Assembly: GCA_934463115.1 (NCBI GenBank)
Contig: CAKSIN010000007.1
Span: 1-64,000, forward strand
DNA from: an uncultured Clostridia bacterium
GTDB lineage: Bacteria > Bacillota > Clostridia > UMGS1810
DNA: 64,000 bases
Direction of reading: 5' to 3'
Position 1 is the first letter of the stretch, and every line of letters begins with the position of its first letter. Both the position numbers and the translations under genes were made by a program. Of this stretch, positions 17,984 through 25,777 are shown piece after piece. Under the pieces are notes generated by a model. It was not told the DNA's origin and did not search any database. It saw nothing but the letters and a program-made list of their open reading frames with translations.

Positions 17984-18340
17984 ATGAACAGCATTAAGCC
18001 GGACGCATTGCTCATCTTGGGAGATACAAATTCATGCCTGTCTGCCATTGCTGCCAAGCGGCTGCATATTCCGATTTTTCACATGGAAGCAGGTAACAGA
18101 TGCAAGGACGAATGTTTGCCCGAGGAAACAAACCGCCGGATAGTGGATATTATTTCCGATGTCAATATGGCATACAGCGAACATGCGCGCAGGTATTTGG
18201 CAGAGTGTGGGTTGCCAAAGGAAAGAACATATGTAACCGGTTCGCCGATGGCAGAGGTGCTACATAATAATTTGAATGAAATTGAGGAATCCAAAATATT
18301 AGGCACTCTCGTATTGGAACCCCAAAAATATATTTTGTGA
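17984..18340 (+). pseudogene. wecB: internal fragment of UDP-N-acetylglucosamine 2-epimerase
   Basis: About 118 codons matching the middle of WecB-type epimerases: ALLILGDTNSCLSAIAAKRL, HMEAGNRCKDECLPEETNRR, IISDVNMAYSEHARRYL, YVTGSPMAEVLHNN. Full enzymes have about 370-390 residues; both the N-terminal and C-terminal parts are missing, and no ribosome site precedes the ATG. Base composition and codon use are closer to the host genes than to the AT-rich symporter in front. I read it as debris from a replaced polysaccharide cluster. Confidence 0.8.
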
Positions 18341-18399
18341 CTTTTTACGAAAAAATCACATTATTAAATGTATTAATTGCTATATTTTCAAATATACTA

Positions 18400-18428
18400 T
18401 TGACGTATGTGAAAAAATCGTTTAAAAT
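18400..18428 (+). promoter_or_regulatory. promoter of the AAA ATPase/RloB pair
   Basis: TTGACG (18400-18405), 17-base spacer, TAAAAT (18423-18428). The predicted start falls at about 18435, directly on the Shine-Dalgarno sequence TTGGAGG, so the leader is only about 14 bases long. The pair therefore has its own transcription, independent of the polysaccharide genes. Confidence 0.6.
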
Positions 18429-18448
18429 ATACTTTGGAGGTTGATGGC

Positions 18449-19822
18449 ATGCTTATTAGATTCAATGTTTCAAATTTTCTTTCGTTTAACGAGATGCAAG
18501 AATTTTCCATGATTGGCGGAAAGGTTAGAAGTAAATGTGACCATCTTTCGAATGACAGCAAATTAAAACTATTAAGGTTCGCGGCGGTTTTCGGAGCAAA
18601 TGCGTCCGGCAAATCCAATCTGATATCCGCAATGGATTTTGCAAGAACTATGGTTATAAGCGGTTTCCCCGATGGTCATATCAACAAGTATTACAAGAAT
18701 AATGCGGAAAATAAGGTAATACCGAGTTACTTTGAATTTGAGATGAAAATAAACAACAAGTATTATTCATACGGATTTGAGGTTATATTGAACAAAAGCA
18801 GCATTGTTTCGGAATGGCTTATAGAGTTAAGTCCCGACGGAAGCGATAAAGAAATATTTACTCGTGATGTTGCTAATGGAACATACAAAATAAATAATTA
18901 TTTTAAGGAAAAGAATAATGTAAATAAATTGGATATGTATGCGCAGGATGTAAAAGCAGACGGTTCAATCCTGTTTTTAAACATTATGAATACGAACAAA
19001 CCAAATTTATACGAGGATAACGAAGAATTATCTGTTTTAAGGAATGTGTATAGATGGATTAAATATCAGCTTGACATTAATTATCCCGATAGGCATGTTT
19101 CGGATTATTCATACTTTACAACCGAAAAAAATACAGATGAAATATGCAACATAATTGCAGCATTCGGAACCGGTATTTCAAAATTTAAGGTAGTTGGTAT
19201 GAGTATGGATAGAATGCCCGAAACTCTGCCGAAATCTGTCTTAAAGAGCATAGTGTCTAAACTGGAATCAAATAAAAACCGCGTTGATGTTGTTGAAGGC
19301 AGGCCTGCACCGACAGGAATACTTCTTAGAGGTGATAAGGGGTTTTATATATTTGAGTTGGATAGCAATGATGAAATTAGCGTGAAGACGATTGAATTTG
19401 AACACGTTAACAGTTCGGCATTGTTTACACTGTCGGAGGAATCGGATGGCACAAGAAGATTACTGGATTTAATTGAAGTCTTATTAGCGAGTAACAGTGG
19501 GAAGATCTATGTCATTGACGAAATTGACAGATGTTTGCATCCGCAGCTGACATATAAATTAGTTGAAGAATATCTGAAAATTTCAAAAAACAGTCAAAGA
19601 CAATTAATTGTTACAACACACGAATCGCACTTACTTGATTTTGAACTTTTGCGGCGCGATGAAATATGGTTTGTTAACAAAGATAAGAGTGGTCATTCAT
19701 CGTTATATTCTTTGGAGGAATACAACGAGCGTTTTGATAAAAAAATTGATAAGGCATATTTGGAAGGTAGATATGGCGGCGTTCCGGTGTTCAGTTCTAT
19801 TTTCCCGGTAAAGGGGGAATAG
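18449..19822 (+). CDS. AAA/ABC-type ATPase, RloA-like, candidate defence component
   Basis: 457 residues. Walker A GANASGKS (residues 49-56) follows the N-terminal FNVSNFLSFNEMQEFSM typical of the AAA15/AAA21 (OLD/RloA-like) ATPases. The C-terminal half has an ABC-like signature (SEESDGTRRLLDL), Walker B/D-loop IYVIDEIDRCLHPQL and the switch histidine in LIVTTHESHLLDF. ATG 18449 follows TTGGAGG. The next gene is an RloB/TOPRIM-like protein six bases away. ATPase plus TOPRIM effector pairs (OLD, PARIS, RloAB) act in phage defence or restriction-linked immunity; the same role here is inference from architecture. Confidence 0.82.
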   Translation: MLIRFNVSNFLSFNEMQEFSMIGGKVRSKCDHLSNDSKLKLLRFAAVFGANASGKSNLISAMDFARTMVISGFPDGHINKYYKNNAENKVIPSYFEFEMKINNKYYSYGFEVILNKSSIVSEWLIELSPDGSDKEIFTRDVANGTYKINNYFKEKNNVNKLDMYAQDVKADGSILFLNIMNTNKPNLYEDNEELSVLRNVYRWIKYQLDINYPDRHVSDYSYFTTEKNTDEICNIIAAFGTGISKFKVVGMSMDRMPETLPKSVLKSIVSKLESNKNRVDVVEGRPAPTGILLRGDKGFYIFELDSNDEISVKTIEFEHVNSSALFTLSEESDGTRRLLDLIEVLLASNSGKIYVIDEIDRCLHPQLTYKLVEEYLKISKNSQRQLIVTTHESHLLDFELLRRDEIWFVNKDKSGHSSLYSLEEYNERFDKKIDKAYLEGRYGGVPVFSSIFPVKGE

Positions 19823-19828
19823 TAGATT

Positions 19829-20749
19829 ATGCGCATTCCCAAAACATTCGGGCTAAGAACAGAATCAGAACGTCAAGCCGTAAAGAAGTACTATTTAATT
19901 TATGAAGGTTCTAAAACAGAGGCGCAGTATTTTTTGGGTATTGGTGATAATAAGGAATTGCTGAATATAAATTCACTAATAGAGATAGTTCCGATATTGC
20001 GCAGCTACAATGAGGAAGATTGGAGTAATCCACAAAAAATTTTGGATAAGCTTATCTGTTATATTAGCGAAAAAAGCGATGAAACAATAGTTGTTGATAC
20101 TTTTCTGGATAAAGTTATCGACTGGCTTTTGGAAGAACAGATTATCAGCAATAATGCTATTTACAACGGCAAAATTTTAAAATATGAACTTGCAAATCTT
20201 TTTGAAAGCAAAGATATGGTTATCAAAATTTCGGAAGCCTCAGAAGTTGTAGCAACATTTTTGACGACAGAGTTAAATCTTTGTGATTCTGTAAATCAAA
20301 TAGAAGAATATATCAAAATGCAGTTTGTGACGTATGAAGCCGGATATGACAAAATTTGTTTAATTGCGGATCGAGACAGGCAGAGTTTTAAAGAAAATCA
20401 GTACGATTATGTTGTTAGAACATGCAAGGAAAAGGGATATGATTTTTATATTTCAAATCCGTGCTTTGAATTTTGGTTGCTTTTGCACTACGATGAAGTG
20501 CTGGATATTGATAGAGAAAAGCTGCTGACAAATCCCAAGGATTCACCTCGTGCTAAAAAGAGATTTCTTGAAAAGGAATTATCATCTCTTATGTGCGGAT
20601 ATAGTAAAAATAATCTACAGTTTGATAAACTGGCAGATAAAGTTTTTAATGCTGTGGAAAATGAAAAGCAGTTTTGCGAGGATATCAGTGGATTAAAAAC
20701 CCAATTGGGATGTAATATCGGACTTCTTATAAATGAAATGCAACAATAA
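19829..20749 (+). CDS. rloB: RloB-like protein with TOPRIM-type motifs
   Basis: 306 residues. The motif EGSKTE (26-31) gives the TOPRIM glutamate, LIADRDRQ (178-185) the DxD metal site, and NPCFEFWLLLHY (210-221) is the RloB family hallmark. TOPRIM folds support nuclease or topoisomerase-like strand cutting. The start at ATG 19829 is six bases after the ATPase stop, so the two are one operon closed by a strong terminator. It is probably the effector switched by the ATPase. RloB was first noted beside type I restriction genes in Campylobacter; no restriction genes are near here. Confidence 0.82.
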   Translation: MRIPKTFGLRTESERQAVKKYYLIYEGSKTEAQYFLGIGDNKELLNINSLIEIVPILRSYNEEDWSNPQKILDKLICYISEKSDETIVVDTFLDKVIDWLLEEQIISNNAIYNGKILKYELANLFESKDMVIKISEASEVVATFLTTELNLCDSVNQIEEYIKMQFVTYEAGYDKICLIADRDRQSFKENQYDYVVRTCKEKGYDFYISNPCFEFWLLLHYDEVLDIDREKLLTNPKDSPRAKKRFLEKELSSLMCGYSKNNLQFDKLADKVFNAVENEKQFCEDISGLKTQLGCNIGLLINEMQQ

Positions 20750-20764
20750 AATTTAATGAACATC

Positions 20765-20804
20765 CCCCCGAGTGCTTTTGCATAGCGCTTGGGGGCGCTT
20801 TTTT
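20765..20804 (+). terminator. Rho-independent terminator after rloB
   Basis: CCCCCGAGTGC (20765-20775) pairs with GCGCTTGGGGG (20785-20795), eleven pairs with two G-T wobbles, followed by a T-run. It lies 16 bases after the rloB stop. Confidence 0.85.
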
Positions 20805-20841
20805 GAGTAATTGGGTATGTCGGGCGATTGCGATTGACAGC

Positions 20842-20914
20842 GGAACGATACGCAGGTCGTTCTGTTAAACTCCCTCAGTCAGCTAACGCTGACAGCTCCC
20901 TCGGTGAGGGAGCC
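20842..20914 (+). repeat. three-hairpin interspersed repeat, copy B
   Basis: Same layout as 67-140: GGAACGAT/GTCGTTCT (20842-20849 and 20856-20863, loop ACGCAG), GTCAGC/GCTGAC (20878-20883 and 20888-20893), GCTCCCTC/GAGGGAGC (20895-20902 and 20906-20913). The loop of the first hairpin is the reverse complement of that in copy A, so that hairpin is flipped relative to the other two. The rest of 20915-21017 shows nothing recognisable. Confidence 0.75.
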
Positions 20915-21016
20915 GAACAGTTGGTGTCGGCTGACGCTGGCAGGTCTCATCTTCGATTCGGTTGTCGCAAAGAATAAATTTTAAAAAACGAAAATCTCAT
21001 AAAAGCAATACAAAAC

Positions 21017-21046
21017 AACAACCCGCTTGCATACGCAAGCGGGTTA
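21017..21046 (-). terminator. terminator after tuf
   Basis: AACCCGCTTGC (21020-21030) and GCAAGCGGGTT (21035-21045) form an 11-bp perfect stem with a four-base loop. Read on the minus strand it is followed by TGTTGTTTT. It closes the minus-strand str operon. Confidence 0.8.
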
Positions 21047-21084
21047 TCATTATTATGCCTATATCAAATTATCAATAAGGTCAA

Positions 21085-22287
21085 TTATTTAATGATCGAG
21101 GATACAACGCCCGAACCAACTGTTCTACCACCCTCACGGATAGCGAATCTGAGACCTTCTTCAATAGCGATAGGAGTGATGAGCTCAACTTCCATTGTTA
21201 CATTATCGCCGGGCATGCACATTTCTGTACCTTCCGGAAGCTTAATAACGCCTGTAACGTCTGTTGTTCTGAAGAAGAACTGCGGTCTGTAGTTGTTGAA
21301 GAACGGTGTGTGTCTGCCGCCCTCGTCTTTAGTAAGAACGTAAACTTCGCCCTTGAAAGCTGTGTGGGGGTGAATCGAATCGATTTTAGCAAGAACCTGT
21401 CCTCTTTCGATTTCGTCTCTCTGAACACCACGGAGAAGAGCACCAACGTTATCTCCTGCCTGAGCCTCGTCAAGAACTTTTCTGAACATCTCAAGACCTG
21501 TGATAACAACTTTTCTCTTTTCGTCTGTAAGACCAACGATTTCAACCTCGTCGCCAACCTTAGCGATACCTCTCTCAACTCTACCTGTAGCAACTGTACC
21601 ACGGCCTGTGATTGAGAATACATCCTCAACAGGCATAAGGAACGGCTGGTCTGCCATTCTGTCCGGTGTGGGGATATAGCTGTCTATAGCGTCCATGAGC
21701 TCGTGTATGCAAGCATACTCCGGAGCGTTCGGATCTGTAGATGTGCACTCGAGAACGCCAAGAGCCGAACCCTTGATGATCGGAATTTCGTCACCCGGGA
21801 ATTCATACTCTGTGAGGAGCTCTCTGATTTCCATTTCAACGAGTTCGAGAAGCTCTTCGTCGTCTACCTGGTCAACCTTGTTCATGAATACAACGATGTA
21901 GGGAACGCCAACCTGTCTTGCGAGCAGGATGTGCTCTCTTGTCTGCGGCATCGGACCGTCTGCAGCCGATACAACGAGTACAGCACCGTCCATCTGAGCA
22001 GCACCGGTGATCATGTTCTTAACATAGTCGGCGTGTCCGGGGCAGTCAACGTGTGCATAGTGACGGGTATCTGTTTCGTACTCAACGTGAGCTGTCGAAA
22101 TTGTGATACCTCTTTCTCTCTCTTCAGGAGCCTTGTCAATCTGATCGTATGCTTCAAACTGAGCCTGACCTTTCATAGCAAGTACCTTTGTGATAGCTGC
22201 TGTAAGAGTTGTTTTACCATGGTCAACGTGACCGATGGTACCAATGTTTACGTGCGGTTTGGTTCTTTCAAATTTAGCCTTAGCCAT
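21085..22287 (-). CDS. tuf: elongation factor Tu
   Basis: 400 residues. EF-Tu delivers aminoacyl-tRNA to the ribosome in a GTP-dependent step. It shows the P-loop GHVDHGKTT, the switch II DCPGHADYVKNM and the NKVD guanine motif, then the beta-barrel domains 2 and 3. I chose the start MAKAKFERTKPH at 22287, which has GGAGG ten bases upstream; the frame is open further but without support. It is the last gene of the rpsL-rpsG-fusA-tuf block. Confidence 0.98.
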   Translation of the reverse strand: MAKAKFERTKPHVNIGTIGHVDHGKTTLTAAITKVLAMKGQAQFEAYDQIDKAPEERERGITISTAHVEYETDTRHYAHVDCPGHADYVKNMITGAAQMDGAVLVVSAADGPMPQTREHILLARQVGVPYIVVFMNKVDQVDDEELLELVEMEIRELLTEYEFPGDEIPIIKGSALGVLECTSTDPNAPEYACIHELMDAIDSYIPTPDRMADQPFLMPVEDVFSITGRGTVATGRVERGIAKVGDEVEIVGLTDEKRKVVITGLEMFRKVLDEAQAGDNVGALLRGVQRDEIERGQVLAKIDSIHPHTAFKGEVYVLTKDEGGRHTPFFNNYRPQFFFRTTDVTGVIKLPEGTEMCMPGDNVTMEVELITPIAIEEGLRFAIREGGRTVGSGVVSSIIK

Positions 22288-22326
22288 TAGTGTTTCCTCC
22301 TTAAAATAAATATATAATTTAATTCT

Positions 22327-22355
22327 ATTGTACAATTAAATTGGCAAAAAATCAA
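22327..22355 (-). promoter_or_regulatory. candidate tuf promoter
   Basis: On the minus strand: TTGATT (22350-22355), 17-base spacer, TACAAT (22327-22332), within the 82-base gap between fusA and tuf. It would allow separate tuf transcription in addition to read-through. Confidence 0.45.
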
Positions 22356-22369
22356 TAGTAATTTTAAAA

Positions 22370-24484
22370 TTACTCTGTTTTTGTTCTTGCATTTATAATG
22401 CTTTCCTGTACATTCTTCGGAACTTCGCTGTAGTGCGAGGGTTCCATTGTGTACTGGCCGCGTCCCTGTGTACCGGATCTGAGGTCTGTTGCGTATCCAA
22501 ACATTTCGGAAAGCGGAACCTCTGCGGTAACCTGTGTAACGCCGCCGCTTCTTACCTCCTGGCTCTTAACGAGACCGCGTCTTGAACTGAGGTCTCCGAT
22601 AACGAATCCGAGGTATTCATCGGGAACAATAACGTTTACAAGCATGATAGGCTCCTTGATAACCGGATCTGCCTTTCTCATACCTTCTTTGAATGCCATG
22701 GACGCGGCAATCTTGAACGCCATTTCCGACGAGTCGACTTCGTGATACGAACCGTCGATGAGTGTAACCTTTACATCAACTACGTTGTAGCCGGCAAGTA
22801 TACCGTTCTGCATAGCGCCCTGGATACCTGCGTCAACGGCCGGAATGTATTCCTTGGGAATAGCACCGCCGACAATGTTGTTAACAAACTCGTAGCCTTT
22901 GCCCTCTTCGAGGGGTTCCATAATCATCTTAACATGACCGTACTGACCTTTACCGCCGGACTGACGCGCATACTTGTGTTCAATCTCAACAGTCTTTCTG
23001 ATAGCCTCTCTGTACGATACCTGCGGTTTTCCGACATTGGCCTCTACCTTGAATTCTCTGAGCAGACGGTCAACGATAATCTCAAGGTGAAGTTCACCCA
23101 TACCGGCAATAATCGTCTGTCCTGTTTCTTCGTCGGTGTATGTCTTGAATGTAGGATCCTCTTCCGCAAGTTTCTGGAGAGCGAGTCCCATCTTTTCCTG
23201 ACCGGCTTTTGTCTTGGGCTCAATAGCAACTCTGATAACCGGATCCGGGAAGTCCATGGACTCGAGGATAATCGGGTTCTTTTCGTCGCAGAGTGTATCA
23301 CCCGTGGTTGTGTTTTTAAGACCTACCGCAGCAGCGATATCGCCGGCATAAACCTTGTCGATATCCTCACGGTGGTTAGCATGCATCTGAAGGATTCTTC
23401 CGAGTCTTTCTTTGTTATTCTTGCATGCGTTGAGTACATACGAGCCTGCCTCGATTGTACCGGAGTAAACTCTGAAGAAGCAGAGCTTTCCTACGAAAGG
23501 ATCGGTTGCAATCTTAAATGCAAGCGCCGCAAACGGAGCGTCGTCCGACGACGGTCTCTCCGACTCTTCTTCCGTTCCCGGGATAACACCCTTGATGTTG
23601 GGAACGTCTGTCGGTGCGGGCATATACTCGATTATAGCGTCGAGCAAAAGCTGAACGCCCTTGTTTTTGTACGAAGTACCGCAGAGCATAGGAACAATCT
23701 GATTGGCAATTGTTGCCTTTCTGAGTGCCTTTTTGAGCTCGTCGGTGGTGATTGAATCGGGATCATCAAAGTATTTCTCCATGAGGTCTTCGTCGGTCTC
23801 GGCAATTGCCTCAACCATTTTAGCTCTGTAATCCTGAGCCTTTTCGAGCATATCGGCAGGGATATCCTCCTCACCGTATTTTTCACCCAATTCGTCATAA
23901 TATACTTCAGCTTTCATTGTCATAAGGTCGATTATACCTCTGAAGGTGTCCTCTGCGCCTATAGGAAGCTGAATCGGAATACCGTTGGCATGCAGTCTTT
24001 CGTGTACCATGTTTTCAACATTGTAGAAATCCGCACCCATGATATCCATTTTATTAACATATATCATTCTCGGAACAGAGTATTCATCTGCCTGTCTCCA
24101 AACAGTTTCGGACTGAGGCTCAACACCGCCCTTTGCACACATAACCGTTACGGAGCCGTCGAGAACGCGGAGCGATCTCTGAACCTCAACAGTAAAGTCA
24201 ACGTGTCCGGGTGTGTCGATGATGTTTATTCTGTTTTTTATACCCTTGAACGGTCCGCTCTTCGGAGCCCAAAAGCATGTTGTTGCAGCGGATGTGATTG
24301 TTATACCGCGCTCCTGCTCCTGTGCCATCCAGTCCATTGTAGCTGTACCGTCGTGAGTTTCACCGATTTTGTGATTGATACCTGTGTAATAGAGTATTCT
24401 TTCAGTTGTTGTTGTTTTACCGGCGTCGATGTGAGCCATGATACCGATATTTCTTGTATTCTGCAAAGAATATTGTCTAGCCAA
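22370..24484 (-). CDS. fusA: elongation factor G
   Basis: 704 residues, the translocase that moves tRNA and mRNA after peptide transfer and helps recycle ribosomes. P-loop AHIDAGKTTTTERIL, switch II DTPGHVDFT and NKMD are present, and the length is that of a complete five-domain EF-G. The start codon is TTG (24482-24484) nine bases from GGAGG; the nearby upstream ATG is out of frame and stops at once. Followed by tuf, preceded by rpsG. Confidence 0.97.
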   Translation of the reverse strand: MARQYSLQNTRNIGIMAHIDAGKTTTTERILYYTGINHKIGETHDGTATMDWMAQEQERGITITSAATTCFWAPKSGPFKGIKNRINIIDTPGHVDFTVEVQRSLRVLDGSVTVMCAKGGVEPQSETVWRQADEYSVPRMIYVNKMDIMGADFYNVENMVHERLHANGIPIQLPIGAEDTFRGIIDLMTMKAEVYYDELGEKYGEEDIPADMLEKAQDYRAKMVEAIAETDEDLMEKYFDDPDSITTDELKKALRKATIANQIVPMLCGTSYKNKGVQLLLDAIIEYMPAPTDVPNIKGVIPGTEEESERPSSDDAPFAALAFKIATDPFVGKLCFFRVYSGTIEAGSYVLNACKNNKERLGRILQMHANHREDIDKVYAGDIAAAVGLKNTTTGDTLCDEKNPIILESMDFPDPVIRVAIEPKTKAGQEKMGLALQKLAEEDPTFKTYTDEETGQTIIAGMGELHLEIIVDRLLREFKVEANVGKPQVSYREAIRKTVEIEHKYARQSGGKGQYGHVKMIMEPLEEGKGYEFVNNIVGGAIPKEYIPAVDAGIQGAMQNGILAGYNVVDVKVTLIDGSYHEVDSSEMAFKIAASMAFKEGMRKADPVIKEPIMLVNVIVPDEYLGFVIGDLSSRRGLVKSQEVRSGGVTQVTAEVPLSEMFGYATDLRSGTQGRGQYTMEPSHYSEVPKNVQESIINARTKTE

Positions 24485-24523
24485 AATACATTTCCTCCTT
24501 TCCTGTGCTTATAGCATCCGCTA

Positions 24524-24994
24524 CTACCAGCGATAGTGCGAGAATGCCTTGTTGGCTTCTGCCATTTTGTGTGTATCTTCTTTCTTTTTAACAGCTCCGC
24601 CCATGTTGTTCACAGCGTCCATAAGTTCGCCTGCGAGTCTTTCTTTCATGGTTCTCTCGTTTCTCTGACGAGAATAAAGAGTGAGCCATCTGAGCCCGAG
24701 AGTCTGTCTTCTTTCCGGTCTTACTTCGATCGGAACCTGATATGTTGCACCGCCGACTCTTCTTGCCTTTACCTCAAGTACAGGCATGATATTTTCCATA
24801 GCGGCATTGAACACCTCGAGAGCGTCCTTGCCGGTCTTTTCGGCAATAATTTCGAAAGCGCCGTATACAATACTCTGAGCTACACCCTTTTTACCGTCGA
24901 GCATAATGTTGTTGATAAGCTTTGTTACAACAACGTTATTGTACAACGGATCGGGCAGTATTTCTCTTTTTGCAATATAACCTTTACGTGGCAC
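24524..24994 (-). CDS. rpsG: 30S ribosomal protein S7
   Basis: 156 residues, the primary 16S 3'-major-domain binder. PRKGYIAKREILPDPLY at the N-terminus and the conserved RRVGGATYQVPIEVRPERR identify it. It begins with GTG (24992-24994) after GGAGGGAAGTTAA. It lies 39 bases before fusA. The 162-base gap to rpsL contains a small hairpin, CAAGCA/TGCTTG (25036-25041 and 25047-25052), that could take part in S7 autoregulation; that is only a guess. Confidence 0.97.
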   Translation of the reverse strand: MPRKGYIAKREILPDPLYNNVVVTKLINNIMLDGKKGVAQSIVYGAFEIIAEKTGKDALEVFNAAMENIMPVLEVKARRVGGATYQVPIEVRPERRQTLGLRWLTLYSRQRNERTMKERLAGELMDAVNNMGGAVKKKEDTHKMAEANKAFSHYRW

Positions 24995-25156
24995 TTAACT
25001 TCCCTCCTTCATAATAAAATGATTTCATAGGTACTCAAGCATTTTCTGCTTGTTGTGCTCAATACAAAATATATATAATTCCGTATTGCCGCACTACTTA
25101 CCCTTTGTAAGCATGTCCGGTTTCGGATCTGACTTACGATTCGTTTCAGACGAAAA

Positions 25157-25567
25157 TTACTTTGCCTTTTTGGCACCGTATTTTGATCTCGCCTGGTTTC
25201 TGTTGGCAACGCCCGAAGCATCGAGAGCACCGCGGATGATATGATATCTTACACCCGGGAGGTCTTTAACTCTTCCGCCTCTGATAAGAACAACGCTGTG
25301 TTCCTGAAGATTGTGGCCGATACCCGGAATGTACGCCGAAACCTCAACACCGTTTGTGAGTCTTACTCTGGCCATTTTACGAAGAGCCGAGTTAGGCTTT
25401 TTGGGAGTCATGGTTTTAACAGCTGTGCAAACTCCTCTTTTCTGAGGTGCACTCTGATCGGTTGCTCTCTTTTTGAGCGAGTTGAATCCAACCTGAAGTG
25501 CGGGAGCGGTCGACTTCTTTACCGAGGTCTGTCTGCCCTTTTTGACTAACTGGTTAAATGTTGGCAA
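25157..25567 (-). CDS. rpsL: 30S ribosomal protein S12
   Basis: 136 residues at the decoding centre. The streptomycin-region sequence TPKKPNSALRKMARVRL keeps the wild-type lysine in KKPNS, and HNLQEHSVVLIRGGRVKDLP is intact. The start codon is TTG (25565-25567), with GGAGG nine bases upstream. It is the first gene of the str block, with a near-consensus promoter upstream. rpoB and rpoC, often the upstream neighbours, are absent here. Confidence 0.97.
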   Translation of the reverse strand: MPTFNQLVKKGRQTSVKKSTAPALQVGFNSLKKRATDQSAPQKRGVCTAVKTMTPKKPNSALRKMARVRLTNGVEVSAYIPGIGHNLQEHSVVLIRGGRVKDLPGVRYHIIRGALDASGVANRNQARSKYGAKKAK

Positions 25568-25648
25568 ATGTGTTCACCTCCGATTTAAAATATTTATATT
25601 AGATGCCGTTGGCATTTAATACCTATATGCACATACTCATGCCTTATA

Positions 25649-25678
25649 ATTATATAACAAAGCACTCGGTGATGTCAA
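25649..25678 (-). promoter_or_regulatory. str operon promoter
   Basis: On the minus strand TTGACA (25673-25678), an 18-base spacer and TATAAT (25649-25654), both hexamers perfect. The start, near 25642, leaves a leader of about 75 bases before rpsL. Confidence 0.8.
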
Positions 25679-25717
25679 GAACTTTTTTTAATTTTTTTAT
25701 AAAAGTTTAAAATAACG

Positions 25718-25746
25718 TTGCGAATATGCAAAATATGCTGTATAAT
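25718..25746 (+). promoter_or_regulatory. promoter of the radical SAM gene
   Basis: TTGCGA (25718-25723), 17-base spacer, TATAAT (25741-25746), divergent from the str promoter. The start, near 25753, leaves a leader of about 25 bases. Confidence 0.65.
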
Positions 25747-25777
25747 ACAAGCTATAACAGTACAAAGGATTGATTAA

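Noticed and set aside
22742..23755. 337-codon open frame antisense to fusA
   Set aside because: A mirror of highly biased fusA codons; no ribosome site or motif.
25036..25052. Hairpin between rpsL and rpsG as a terminator
   Set aside because: The stem is only six base pairs with no T-run, so it is not a terminator; a role in S7 binding is speculative.
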